DNA of 64,000 nucleotides from Mesorhizobium sp. RMAD-H1 (GTDB lineage Bacteria; Pseudomonadota; Alphaproteobacteria; Rhizobiales; Rhizobiaceae): NCBI RefSeq assembly GCF_014191375.1, contig NZ_JACHWN010000007.1, positions 62,001 to 126,000 of the forward strand, read 5' to 3'. Shown piece by piece: positions 27,743 to 36,510 of this stretch (position 1 is its first letter; each line of letters starts with the position of its first letter). The notes under the pieces were generated by a model. It saw only the letters and a program-made list of their open reading frames with translations, ran no database searches and was not told where the DNA came from. The position numbers and the translations under genes were made by a program.

Positions 27743-28666
27743 TTAGTAGCCGAGTGTCCGATCGACGAGGCCGATCAGTTTCTTGCCCGCGCGGTGGCGA
27801 CGGATATTTTCAATGACGGACAGTGCCGCCGTGTGGGGTTGCGTCACGGAAGCGATATGCGGCGTTATCATCACTTTGGGATGCGACCAGAGCGGGTGTC
27901 CCTCCGGCAGCGGCTCGGGGTCCGTGACATCGAGCATCGCGGCGGCAAGACGGCCGCTGTCAAGCGCTTCGATCAGCGCCTGCTGATCGAGCTGTGGCCC
28001 CCGGCCGACATGCAGAACTCTGGCGCCCATGGGCAACAAGGAAAAGAACTGTGCATCGAGAATGCCGCGCGTTTCTTCCGTCAGCGGCAGCAGGCAGACG
28101 AGAATATCCGTCTGCTTGAGAAAGCCGGCCAGTTGGTCCGCGCCATGGACGCAGGTGACACCGTCGATCTCCTTTTTGCTTCGGCTCCATCCCGCAAGGG
28201 GAAATTGGAACGGCTTCAGGCGCTCGATCGCCGCCTGCGCCAGCATTCCGAGCCCCAGGAATCCGACCCGGCGTTCGCTGGCTTGCGAGACGGCGAGAGG
28301 CTGCCACACCTGCCTCTTCTGCTGCTCGCGATAGGCGATCATTTCCCGGTGGAGGGTGAGAACGCCAAGGACGACGTATTCCTGCATCATGCGAATGATG
28401 CCGTCCTCGACCATGCGCACTATCTTCACATGGTCAGGTATGCTTTCCCGCCTGAACTGGTCGACGCCCGCGCCGATGGAAAACAGCACCTCCAGATTGC
28501 GATAGCGTGCGATGTCGTCAGGCACCGTCCAGGTGACGAGATAGCGGACCTTCTCCGCGTCCGCATCCTCGCTGGAATGAAAGAATTCCAAGTCCGGAAG
28601 CTCGCGTGCAAAAACCTCGCGGAAAACGGCCCCGCGCTGCGCATCCGAATTGAAAAGGAATGCCAT
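27743..28666 (-). CDS. ghrA: D-2-hydroxyacid dehydrogenase, glyoxylate/hydroxypyruvate reductase A-like
   Basis: A 307-residue enzyme with the NAD(P) loop GLGMLAQAAIERL and the catalytic Arg in HVGRGPQLDQ. The Glu in DVTDPEPLPEGHPLW and the catalytic His in SHPKVMITPHIAS are also present. Length and the EPLPEGHPLW segment place it with GhrA, which reduces glyoxylate and hydroxypyruvate. It is in the middle of the leftward operon between the deacylase and the cupin. A 2-oxo acid released from the substrate is the natural guess for its role. Confidence 0.87.
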   Translation of the reverse strand: MAFLFNSDAQRGAVFREVFARELPDLEFFHSSEDADAEKVRYLVTWTVPDDIARYRNLEVLFSIGAGVDQFRRESIPDHVKIVRMVEDGIIRMMQEYVVLGVLTLHREMIAYREQQKRQVWQPLAVSQASERRVGFLGLGMLAQAAIERLKPFQFPLAGWSRSKKEIDGVTCVHGADQLAGFLKQTDILVCLLPLTEETRGILDAQFFSLLPMGARVLHVGRGPQLDQQALIEALDSGRLAAAMLDVTDPEPLPEGHPLWSHPKVMITPHIASVTQPHTAALSVIENIRRHRAGKKLIGLVDRTLGY

Positions 28667-28684
28667 GGCAATCGCCCTGTTCTC

Positions 28685-29809
28685 TTATGCGGCAAGATGC
28701 GAGCCGAGATTTTCGATCATTTTGCGGCACGCGGCGAGTTCGCCGATCTCGATATATTCGTCGGGGCGATGCGCGCGGCCGATATCTCCGGGCCCGCAAA
28801 TGATAGCATCGATACCGGCCTGCTGATAAAGCCCGGCTTCCGTCCCGTAGCTCACCGCCGTAAGAGCTTCCTGCCCCGTCAAAGTGATCAGGAGAGCCGC
28901 AAGCTTGCTCTCCTCGGGAAGCGAGAGCGCGGGATAGGCACTCAGCTCATGCCAAGCCACGTCAAACCCGCTGTCGCGGAGGGCGAAAAGCTGCGCCCTG
29001 ACCGGTTCCAGCAAGCAGGACGGAGAAACGCCTGAAACGGCACGGACTTCGATATCGGCGGTGCAACGGTCCGGGATGATATTGACCGCCTGCCCTCCAG
29101 AGACGACGCCAACCTGCAATGAAGAATATGGCGGCTCGAAATTGGGGTCGAAAGGCCCGTTTTCCAGGGACCGGCTGTAGGCCACGGTCTGTGTGATCAA
29201 GCCGGCCATGGCGTGGACGGCATTGCGTCCGAGATCGGGACGGGACGAATGCCCGGACCGACCGATCACCTCGAGCCGCGCGGCAGCCTTGCCCTTATGC
29301 GCGCGCACCGGCTGCATCCGGCTTGGTTCACCGATGATTGCGCCAAGCGGCGTTGCGCAAAGGTCTGGCAGCGCGCCGATAAGATGCGGCACGCCGCGGC
29401 AACCCGCCTCCTCGTCATAGGAGAATGCAAGATGCAGAGGCCGCCGCAAATTCATGGCCGCCACTCCTGGCAAGGCCGCCATTGCGCAGGCGAGAAACCC
29501 TTTCATGTCGGTGGTACCACGGCCATAAAGCCTGTCACCCTCGCGGCGCAGCACAAACGGATCGGCAGTCCATGCCGGCTCACTCGCCGACACGACGTCC
29601 ATATGCCCGGAAAGGATGTAACCAGGAACCTCGCGCGGACCAATTGTGACAAAGAGATTGGACCGGTCGCCTTCAGGGCCACGGAGGACCGTCACTTCGG
29701 CTCCGGCCGCCTGGCAATAGTCGCCTATCCAGTCGACAATCAGCTGGTTCGGCAGGCCAACGACAGAGGGAAACGCGATCAGCTTTGCGAGAATTTCTTC
29801 GATATACAT
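28685..29809 (-). CDS. argE: ArgE/acetylornithine deacetylase-family M20 amidohydrolase
   Basis: A 374-residue M20 metallohydrolase. The metal ligands are visible in SGHMDVV (His), YGRGTTDMKG (bridging Asp), DEEAGCRG (catalytic Glu and metal Glu) and GPGDIGRAHRPDEYI (late His). It has the lid domain and length of ArgE proteins, which remove an acetyl group from the alpha-amine of ornithine or relatives. As first gene of a catabolic operon far from arginine biosynthesis, it more likely deacylates an imported N-acyl amino acid; with two acetyltransferases nearby, an acetylation/deacetylation cycle is possible. Confidence 0.87.
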   Translation of the reverse strand: MYIEEILAKLIAFPSVVGLPNQLIVDWIGDYCQAAGAEVTVLRGPEGDRSNLFVTIGPREVPGYILSGHMDVVSASEPAWTADPFVLRREGDRLYGRGTTDMKGFLACAMAALPGVAAMNLRRPLHLAFSYDEEAGCRGVPHLIGALPDLCATPLGAIIGEPSRMQPVRAHKGKAAARLEVIGRSGHSSRPDLGRNAVHAMAGLITQTVAYSRSLENGPFDPNFEPPYSSLQVGVVSGGQAVNIIPDRCTADIEVRAVSGVSPSCLLEPVRAQLFALRDSGFDVAWHELSAYPALSLPEESKLAALLITLTGQEALTAVSYGTEAGLYQQAGIDAIICGPGDIGRAHRPDEYIEIGELAACRKMIENLGSHLAA

Positions 29810-30053
29810 AAGCGACCGCGCTGTTGCAGAGTTGGCCGGATATCGACCAATTTAACCCGCGGCAGAAGTTTTCCCTGCTGAATAGCCTCGTATTTTGGGC
29901 CGAAAATTTCGAATTGCCAGCGCCTGCGAGCGAAACTGCCGGCGCGCCCATGCAATGCTGGGAAAACGAATTCCACCGATTGCCATTGCAATCGGCGGTA
30001 GGATCGAACAGGACATATTCACCGGCCTGGGTGTAGGGAGCGGATAAGCTGAA

Positions 30054-30932
30054 ATGAAAAATTCGGTACGCCTGAAATCGTTCGAACTGGTCGCACGAAA
30101 CATGGCGGAAGTCGATGTGCATCTGCTTCACGCACTGTCGATCGGCGTCGGCTGGCCGCATCGCCCACAGGATTGGGATTTGCTGCGCCGCACCGGCCAC
30201 GGTATCGTCGCCGTCGATGGTATTGGACGCGTTTTCGGAAGCGCGATGTGGTTTCCCCACGGAGACGATTTCGCCACGATCGGCCTAGTAATCACATCGC
30301 CGCGCACGCAATCGCAAGGAACCGGCCGGTGGCTGATGGAACAGGTGCTCGAGCAGTGCGGTGATCGCGATTTCAGCCTGAACGCCACCCATGCCGCCTA
30401 TAATCTTTATGTTTCGCTCGACTTCACGAAAGAAGCGATGGTCTATCAATGCCAGGGAGAGGTCGCACCGACGCTTCCGGCCATGCCGGCTCCGGATGGT
30501 GAGTTGAGCGTGCTCTCAGCGAACGAGATCGAGGAGATCGCCGCACTCGACGCCCGCGCATTTGGAGCAGATCGCGGCAAACTGCTCGCATTGCTCTCGG
30601 AAAAGGCTGCAATTTGCGCCCTGAAACGCGATGGCAAAATCGTCGGCTATTCCATGGGCCGCGAGTTTGGACGCGGCCACGTGATCGGTCCTATTGTCGC
30701 GCAAAATGACCATGACGCGATTCATCTCACCGCCGTGCACCTGGAAGATTTGACGGGACGGTTCGCGCGCGTCGATACGCGCGAGAAGGACGGCCCGTTT
30801 GCGGAGTTTCTCCTGCAGTGCCGCCTCGGCCTCTACGAGACTGTCACGACCATGTCCAAGGGGCGCCCGTTCCTGCACCGGCAGGAAGGCGAGCCCTGGG
30901 TATACGGATTGGCCGGCCACGCATGGAGCTGA
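30054..30932 (+). CDS. GNAT-family N-acetyltransferase, two-domain (copy 2)
   Basis: A 292-residue protein resembling the acetyltransferase at 20033. An N-terminal GNAT fold carries the acetyl-CoA loop (QSQGTGRWLMEQVL), and a C-terminal half contains REFGRGHVIGPIVA. It is divergent from the ArgE-type gene, with 244 bases between starts that carry no other gene. No repeat-type operator was recognised in that gap. The acceptor is unknown; context suggests an amine or amino acid of the adjoining pathway. Confidence 0.85.
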   Translation: MKNSVRLKSFELVARNMAEVDVHLLHALSIGVGWPHRPQDWDLLRRTGHGIVAVDGIGRVFGSAMWFPHGDDFATIGLVITSPRTQSQGTGRWLMEQVLEQCGDRDFSLNATHAAYNLYVSLDFTKEAMVYQCQGEVAPTLPAMPAPDGELSVLSANEIEEIAALDARAFGADRGKLLALLSEKAAICALKRDGKIVGYSMGREFGRGHVIGPIVAQNDHDAIHLTAVHLEDLTGRFARVDTREKDGPFAEFLLQCRLGLYETVTTMSKGRPFLHRQEGEPWVYGLAGHAWS

Positions 30933-30999
30933 TGAAAGCGGCGTATCCTGGGATGGGATTTCTGTTTGTGGCCAGAGGATCGGATCAAGCGGCTGAGCG

Positions 31000-31440
31000 T
31001 ATCAGGTAAGATCAAGGATTGACGCTCATCCGAACCCTGCCGATGCTCCGCTTCTCATGCGAGACGATCTCGAATTATGGGTCACCCATCATGAAGGTCT
31101 CGCCGCCGGCCAGCAGATCCCCTAGGTGGGTCAGGATATAACCACCAGGATCGAATAGCGGTTGGCGTCGTCCATCAGGTCACGACTGATCGCTCCGCCG
31201 AGCTGCCGGATATCGAAGAAGCCGTCGACGAGCCAGAACCGTCTTCCTGACGTTCGAATGTGGCGGCTTCCTCGGTCGTCTCCGGACCTCGCCTGCGATC
31301 GGCTCAAGCAGGTCTGTCAGCGCGCGATGCCTTCATCGAAATCATCGCCATCTGGAGTTGGAATTTCGGCGGCTGCTCCATGGCATTCAGCACGTCGCGG
31401 AGATCCAGAGTAGCGTCACCAGCGCGACCGCTGCTGGCAT
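31000..31440 (-). pseudogene. Decayed coding remnant, unidentified
   Basis: In the 804-base gap 30933-31736 the minus strand still reads protein-like in pieces, such as WLVDGFFDIRQLGGAISRDL followed, after a stop and frame change, by HLGDLLAGGETFMMGDP and VSHEKRSIGRVRMSV. The pieces are collinear but broken by at least two stops and frame shifts, so this is a dead gene. I do not recognise the family. It marks an old insertion or deletion between the amine cluster and the sugar importer. The right part of the gap (31480-31736) is regulatory. Confidence 0.45.
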
Positions 31441-31511
31441 GGCTGGGCCGCACCGCACCGCGCCATCAGGCTAATCCAACATCTCTCTATTGACAATATT
31501 CGATAACTTAT

Positions 31512-31645
31512 CGACAAATGTCAAGAAACCTGGCGAGCGGGCAAAGGACGCGGCAGGCACGACCAGTGGTTTCGGTCCAATGGACGAGTGCTGGCGGATG
31601 AAGGATTCTGTATTGACAACCGACAAGGTAAGCTGACAAATGTCA
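31512..31645 (+). promoter_or_regulatory. TGACAAATGTCA-type operator pair upstream of the sugar importer
   Basis: TGACAAATGTCA, with perfect TGACA/TGTCA arms, is at 31634-31645. A one-mismatch copy CGACAAATGTCA is at 31512-31523. A TTGACA hexamer is at 31613-31618, but no good -10 follows at normal spacing. TGTCA half-sites recur in the SorC regulator promoter at 38541-38568, suggesting one regulator binds all of them. Confidence 0.55.
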
Positions 31646-31736
31646 ATAAAGGGTGGCGATGGTTCTGGTCGCCAACTGCCGTGGAGGCGGCAGGCCCGTT
31701 GAGGAGCGAAAAGCACTTCAGTCTAGGGAGGACGGT

Positions 31737-32726
31737 GTGGCAGCGAACGGCCGGGATCGGCAGACGTTATTTCTTGCGTTGATCAACGTTGCGGTGCTGG
31801 CCGCGGGCGCCCTGCTGGCCGGCTCCAATTTCATGGACAGCTACAATCTGCAGTCCATGGCCTCGCAGGTCCCTGAACTCGGCCTTCTCGCGCTGGGTGT
31901 CATGCTGGCGATGATTTCCGGCAATGGCGGTATCGATCTTTCGGGAATTGCGTTGGCCAATCTCGCCGGCATCGTCGCCTTTCTGCTGACGCGCCAGCAT
32001 ATTCCAGCGGATGATGCGCCATTGCTGTTTTCATGGGCCTTTGCAGGCCTGGCGCTCGCCGTCGGGCTGGCCGGTGGTGTCATCAACGGGGTAGTCATCG
32101 CCTACGCAGGGCTCACGCCGCTGATCGCCACGCTCGGAACCCAGCTTCTCTTCACAGGCATCGCCGTCTTTCTGACCAATGGTTCGGCCATCAGCATGGG
32201 TTATATCGAGCCGCTCGATAATTTCGGCAATATGCCCGTTCTCGGCATCCCCATGTGCTTCGCGCTGTTTCTCGCCATAGCTGCCGCACTGGCTTTCCTG
32301 CTCAAATTCACGCCTTTCGGGGTGAAACTCATGCTGCTCGGCAGCAACGCCAAGGCTGCGCGCTATGGCGGCATCAATGAAAAGCGAATGCTGCTGATCA
32401 CCTACACACTGTGCGGGCTCCTGGCGTCCGTTGCCGGAATCATCATCGCGGCGCGCAATTCGTCGGTGAAGTGGGATTATGGCGGCTCCTATGTTCTGAT
32501 TGCGATCCTCATCGCCGTGCTTGGCGGGGTCAAGCCCGAAGGCGGCTACGGAAAGGTGCTTTGCGTGCTGCTGGCCGCGACAGCGCTGCAGATTCTCTCG
32601 AGCCTGTTCAACTTCATGAACATTTCGAACTTCTTCCGCGACCTCGCCTGGGGTGTCCTGCTGCTTGCGCTTCTGGCGTCGAGCCGCCTGCACCTAGGCT
32701 ATTGGCTGCGGCCAAAGCGACAATAG
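31737..32726 (+). CDS. Sugar ABC transporter permease (CUT2/RbsC type), first of two
   Basis: A 329-residue inner-membrane permease with about nine hydrophobic segments. It has the CUT2 segment GNGGIDLSG early in the protein, GLTPLIATLGTQ in the middle, and LGGVKPEGGYGKVLCVLLA near the C-terminus. The GTG at 31737 is chosen for the GGGAGG site 6 bases upstream. Together with the different permease at 35410 it probably forms a heterodimer, as LsrC/LsrD and some rhamnose systems do, rather than the RbsC homodimer. Confidence 0.9.
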   Translation: MAANGRDRQTLFLALINVAVLAAGALLAGSNFMDSYNLQSMASQVPELGLLALGVMLAMISGNGGIDLSGIALANLAGIVAFLLTRQHIPADDAPLLFSWAFAGLALAVGLAGGVINGVVIAYAGLTPLIATLGTQLLFTGIAVFLTNGSAISMGYIEPLDNFGNMPVLGIPMCFALFLAIAAALAFLLKFTPFGVKLMLLGSNAKAARYGGINEKRMLLITYTLCGLLASVAGIIIAARNSSVKWDYGGSYVLIAILIAVLGGVKPEGGYGKVLCVLLAATALQILSSLFNFMNISNFFRDLAWGVLLLALLASSRLHLGYWLRPKRQ

Positions 32727-32758
32727 AAACCATCTGCTTATATCAATGGAGGAGCAAT

Positions 32759-33757
32759 ATGAGCATATTTTCGAAACTCGTCACCGGGGCGATGCTTGCC
32801 AGCACCGCTATGGTCGGGACCGCGCTTGCCCAGGACAAGCCGTCCATCGTGACGGTGGTCAAGGTCACCGGTGAGAACTGGTTTATCCGCATGAATGAAG
32901 GGGTCGATGCCTATGGCAAGGACAACCCCAATGTAAGCACGAGCCAGATCGGTCCCGCTAAGGCGGATGCCGCGCAGCAGACCCGCATCATCGAAGACCT
33001 TGTTGCGAAAAACGTCTCGGCGATTACCGTCGTGCCAATGGATCCGTCAGCGCTCGAGGGCGTATTGCGGCGCGCATCCCAGCGCGGCATCAAGGTCATC
33101 ACCCATGAAGGCGACAGCCTCAAGAACACGGACGTGGATATCGAAGCCTTCGACAACAAGGCATTCGGCGCCCGTATAAACGAAAAGCTCGCCGAATGCA
33201 TGGGCAAATCGGGCAAGTGGACCTCCTTCGTCGGATCGCTTGGCAGCCTGACGCATAACCAGTGGGTCGACGCCGGCGCGGAGAACGCCAAGAAATATCC
33301 CGACATGGAATTGGTGGCCGAAAAGAACGAGTCGTTCAACGATGCCAATCGCGCCTATGAAAAGGCCAAGGAAATCCTCCGCAAATATCCCGACATCAAG
33401 GGCTTTCAGGGATCGTCCGCCATTGATGTGATCGGCATAGGCCGCGCCGTTGAAGAGGCTGGTCTGCAGGACAAGACCTGCGTTTACGGTCTGGGCCTGC
33501 CCAAGGATACCGGACCCTACCTCGAAAGCGGCGCCGTCGACCAGATTTTCTTCTGGGATCCGAAGGATGCGGGCTATGTCATGAACAAGGTTGCCGATCT
33601 CGTCCTGAAGGGTGAGGAAATCAAGGACGGCATCAACCTTGGCGTGCCCGGCTATGAGAAAATGACGGTTATCGAGGGACCGGGCAAGGGCATCATCATT
33701 CAGGGACAGGCTTGGGTCGACGCGGATAAATCCAACTACAAGAATTTCCCGTTCTGA
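32759..33757 (+). CDS. Periplasmic sugar-binding protein (LsrB/RhaS-like, CUT2)
   Basis: A 332-residue binding protein with a Sec signal peptide (MSIFSKLVTGAMLASTAMVG...ALAQ/DK, cleavage near residue 24). The type I periplasmic-binding fold is clear. VVPMDPSALEGVLRRASQRG followed by KVITHEGDS closely follows the layout of LsrB and RhaS (mid-domain 'Pxxxxxxxxxxxxxx-RGxxVxTxDSD'). That suggests a furanose or deoxysugar ligand rather than ribose, but binding residues cannot be assigned by eye. It follows the first permease gene by 32 bases with a GGAGG ribosome site. Confidence 0.9.
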   Translation: MSIFSKLVTGAMLASTAMVGTALAQDKPSIVTVVKVTGENWFIRMNEGVDAYGKDNPNVSTSQIGPAKADAAQQTRIIEDLVAKNVSAITVVPMDPSALEGVLRRASQRGIKVITHEGDSLKNTDVDIEAFDNKAFGARINEKLAECMGKSGKWTSFVGSLGSLTHNQWVDAGAENAKKYPDMELVAEKNESFNDANRAYEKAKEILRKYPDIKGFQGSSAIDVIGIGRAVEEAGLQDKTCVYGLGLPKDTGPYLESGAVDQIFFWDPKDAGYVMNKVADLVLKGEEIKDGINLGVPGYEKMTVIEGPGKGIIIQGQAWVDADKSNYKNFPF

Positions 33758-33781
33758 TCGGGATAACGCGTCAAGCCAGAC

Positions 33782-33815
33782 TTCCGGGGCCGGTCCTCCC
33801 CCGACGGCCCCGGAA
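33782..33815 (+). promoter_or_regulatory. Intercistronic hairpin after the binding-protein gene
   Basis: TTCCGGGGCCG (33782-33792) pairs perfectly with CGGCCCCGGAA (33805-33815). The following bases are not U-rich, so it is more likely an mRNA stabiliser that raises binding-protein output than a terminator. Confidence 0.65.
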
Positions 33816-33844
33816 GGATTATTCGAGCGTTTCAGGAATCCGCC

Positions 33845-35413
33845 ATGCACGCCACCAATGCCACGCCACACGCCTCGCCCCCCTTCCTGGATGTCAGGAA
33901 CATCAGGAAATCCTTTGGCGGGGTCAGGGCGTTAAAGGATGTGAGCCTGACGATCGAGAGCGGGCAGATCTATCACCTGATGGGTGAAAACGGCTGCGGC
34001 AAGAGCACGCTGATCAAGATACTCTCGGGCGCCCAGCTTGCGGACGAGGGGCAGATACTGATCGATGGCAAGGCCACGGGCGAACGTGCCGGCGATCTCG
34101 GCGCTATCGGGGCGCTTCGCGCCGGAATCGAGACTGTTTACCAGGACTTGTCGCTGCTCCCCAATCTTTCCGTCGCCGAAAACGTCGCCTTCACCGAACA
34201 ACTGGTCGAGGTTTCCGGGCGGCTGGCGCGGCGGCTGAACGTTTCCCTCTTGCACGAAACGGCCCGGCGCGCGCTGGCCGAGGTGCATCTTCCCACCGAT
34301 AGCGCATTCCTTTCCCGCAGGACCGATACGCTTCCGCTTGCGACACGCCAGTTGATTGCCATTGCGCGCGCGGTCGCTTCCGAAGCGCGCCTCGTGATCA
34401 TGGATGAGCCGACCACATCGCTGACGCGGCAGGAAGTGGACAATCTGCTCCATGTCGTCGAACGCCTGCGAGGCAAGGGCGTCGCCGTCCTGTTCGTCAC
34501 CCACAAGCTCGATGAATGCAAATCGCTCGGCGGCCGCGCGATCATCATGCGCGACGGGCTCAAAGTAGCTGAACTCGATGTCGCCGGGCATAGCAAGGCT
34601 GAATTCAGCCGGCTGATGACCGGCCGCGAAATCAGCGAAACGCGCTATCGCACCAATCCGAAACTCGGCGAAGTCATGCTCAAGGTGAAGGGTTTGAGCG
34701 ATGGAGCAGCGTTCAGGGATGTTTCGCTCAGCTTGAAGAAAGGCGAGATCCTCGGCATCACCGGTCTGCTGGATTCCGGGCGCAACGAACTGGCGCTGGC
34801 GCTGGCGGGCGCAAGACCGGCGACAGCGGGCAGGATATGGTTGAACGGGCAGGAAATAGCACCCCAATCAACCGCCGAGGCCATTCGATACGGCATAGGC
34901 TATGTGCCGGAAGACCGGCTGACCGAAGGACTTTTTCTCGAAAAACCGATACAGGACAACATTACCCTGCCGGTTCTCGATCGGCTGCGCAACGCGCTGG
35001 GCGTCATCAGTTCGCGGCGTGCCAGGCGCGTGGCCGAACAGAGCGTGGCCGATTTGCAGATCGTGGCACCGGATGTCACGGTTCCGGTTCAATCCCTGTC
35101 GGGCGGCAACCAGCAGCGTGTCCTGATCGGGCGATGGCTAACCATCAATCCGAAACTGCTGATCCTTCATGGACCGACCGTCGGCGTCGATGTGGGATCG
35201 AAGGATACGATTTTCCGCATTATCCAGCGTCTCGCCGATGAGGGAATGGGTGTCATCATCATCAGCGACGACCTGCCGGAACTCTTGCAGAACTGCGACC
35301 GGATTCTCGTCCTGCGTCAGGGCCGCATCGTCGCGGCTCACCCGGCGGAGGGGCTGACGGAAGAGACCATTTATCAGTCCATGGCCAGTGCGTCGAAGGA
35401 GATCGTTCAATGA
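33845..35413 (+). CDS. Sugar ABC transporter ATP-binding protein (RbsA-type, double domain)
   Basis: A 522-residue CUT2 ATPase with two ABC domains. The first has Walker A GENGCGKST (about residue 45) and switch VTHKLDE. Its signature region is replaced by LPLATRQLIAIARAV, usual in this family. The second half has a degenerate Walker A GLLDSGRNEL but an intact signature LSGGNQQRVLIGRWL, again typical of RbsA/LsrA. It overlaps the downstream permease by 4 bases. Confidence 0.93.
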   Translation: MHATNATPHASPPFLDVRNIRKSFGGVRALKDVSLTIESGQIYHLMGENGCGKSTLIKILSGAQLADEGQILIDGKATGERAGDLGAIGALRAGIETVYQDLSLLPNLSVAENVAFTEQLVEVSGRLARRLNVSLLHETARRALAEVHLPTDSAFLSRRTDTLPLATRQLIAIARAVASEARLVIMDEPTTSLTRQEVDNLLHVVERLRGKGVAVLFVTHKLDECKSLGGRAIIMRDGLKVAELDVAGHSKAEFSRLMTGREISETRYRTNPKLGEVMLKVKGLSDGAAFRDVSLSLKKGEILGITGLLDSGRNELALALAGARPATAGRIWLNGQEIAPQSTAEAIRYGIGYVPEDRLTEGLFLEKPIQDNITLPVLDRLRNALGVISSRRARRVAEQSVADLQIVAPDVTVPVQSLSGGNQQRVLIGRWLTINPKLLILHGPTVGVDVGSKDTIFRIIQRLADEGMGVIIISDDLPELLQNCDRILVLRQGRIVAAHPAEGLTEETIYQSMASASKEIVQ

Positions 35414-36441
35414 GCGAGATCGCATCCGCAACCACCCCAGGCAAGGCGCCCCGCGGCGCCGGGCAGCGCCTGTGGGATATGATGGGGCGCCGGCCGGAAC
35501 TGTTCACGCTGCTTCTGACCGTGGCGACATGCCTCGCCGTGATCGCCGCCAATCCCGATTTTCTGCAGATGAGCAATATCGTGGACATTCTGCGGGCATC
35601 CGTGGTGCGCGGGCTGTTCGCAATGGGCGTCCTGGTCGTTCTGGCTTCGGGCGGCATCGACGTATCGTTCACGGCCATCGCAGCCTTCGTGATGTACGCG
35701 CTTACCATGCTCGTCACGAACTGGTTCCCGGATATGCCGATAACGCTCATCCTGATCCTGGCGGCGCTCGGCGGGGCTGCCTTCGGCGCGGTGAACGGCC
35801 TTCTGGTACAGAAGCTGCAGGCGCCGTCGCTGATCGTTACCATCGGCACGCAATATGTCATTCGCAGCTTCCTGCTGACCTTCGTCGGCACGGCGCTGTT
35901 CATGAATATTCCAGCGGCAATGGATGCTTTCGGCAAGGCCTCGCTTTTCACGCATCATGCATCGAACGGCGTCGTGTCGGTTCTGCCCGCCACGGTTCTG
36001 GTGCTCGTGGCAGCCGCTCTCGTGACCTGGTTCATTCTCGAACGCACTTTAATGGGCCGCGCGATTTTCGCCGTAGGAGGCAATCCGGCCATTGCCGAGC
36101 GCCTGGGCATCAACCTGTTTCGCGTGCGGCTTTTCGTTTTCGCCTATGCCGGCCTGCTGGCGGGTATTGCCGGCGTTGTGCATGTCTCCAGCAACCGCCT
36201 CGCCAATCCTTTCGACCTGGCCGGCATGGAGCTGGAAATCATAGCCGCCGTCGTCCTGGGCGGCGCCCGCATCACCGGGGGTTCCGGTTCGGTCATCGGC
36301 ACCTTGCTCGGTGTGCTGCTGATTACCCTTGTCAGCAATGTTCTCATTTTCGTGGGCATTCCCAGCACCCTGCAACTCGCCATCGTTGGCATCTTCATTC
36401 TGCTGGCCGGCACGATTTTCGCCTTGCGCGATCGCGCCTGA
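35410..36441 (+). CDS. Sugar ABC transporter permease (CUT2/RbsC type), second of two
   Basis: A 343-residue permease, distinct from the first. A cytoplasmic leader rich in Gly/Arg precedes the membrane segments. The CUT2 motifs ASGGIDVSFT, GNPAIAERLGINLFRVRL and LGGARITGGSGSVIGTLLG are present. The start overlaps the ATPase stop by 4 bases. Pairing two different permeases implies an asymmetric translocation pore. Confidence 0.92.
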   Translation: MSEIASATTPGKAPRGAGQRLWDMMGRRPELFTLLLTVATCLAVIAANPDFLQMSNIVDILRASVVRGLFAMGVLVVLASGGIDVSFTAIAAFVMYALTMLVTNWFPDMPITLILILAALGGAAFGAVNGLLVQKLQAPSLIVTIGTQYVIRSFLLTFVGTALFMNIPAAMDAFGKASLFTHHASNGVVSVLPATVLVLVAAALVTWFILERTLMGRAIFAVGGNPAIAERLGINLFRVRLFVFAYAGLLAGIAGVVHVSSNRLANPFDLAGMELEIIAAVVLGGARITGGSGSVIGTLLGVLLITLVSNVLIFVGIPSTLQLAIVGIFILLAGTIFALRDRA

Positions 36442-36449
36442 ACAAAATC

Positions 36450-36484
36450 ATCGCGCCTTTTCCGGGAGGGCTGGGAGGCGCGAT
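36450..36484 (+). promoter_or_regulatory. Intercistronic hairpin before the kinase gene
   Basis: ATCGCGCCT (36450-36458) pairs perfectly with AGGCGCGAT (36476-36484). It lies in the 69-base gap between the second permease and the kinase, with no U-run after it; partial termination or mRNA protection is likely. Confidence 0.5.
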
Positions 36485-36510
36485 TTCATACCATTTTCGG
36501 GAGGTTCTTC

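Noticed and set aside
31613-31618. TTGACA as the -35 of a standard sigma-70 promoter for the sugar importer
   Set aside because: No acceptable -10 hexamer at 16-18 bases; kept only as part of the operator region.
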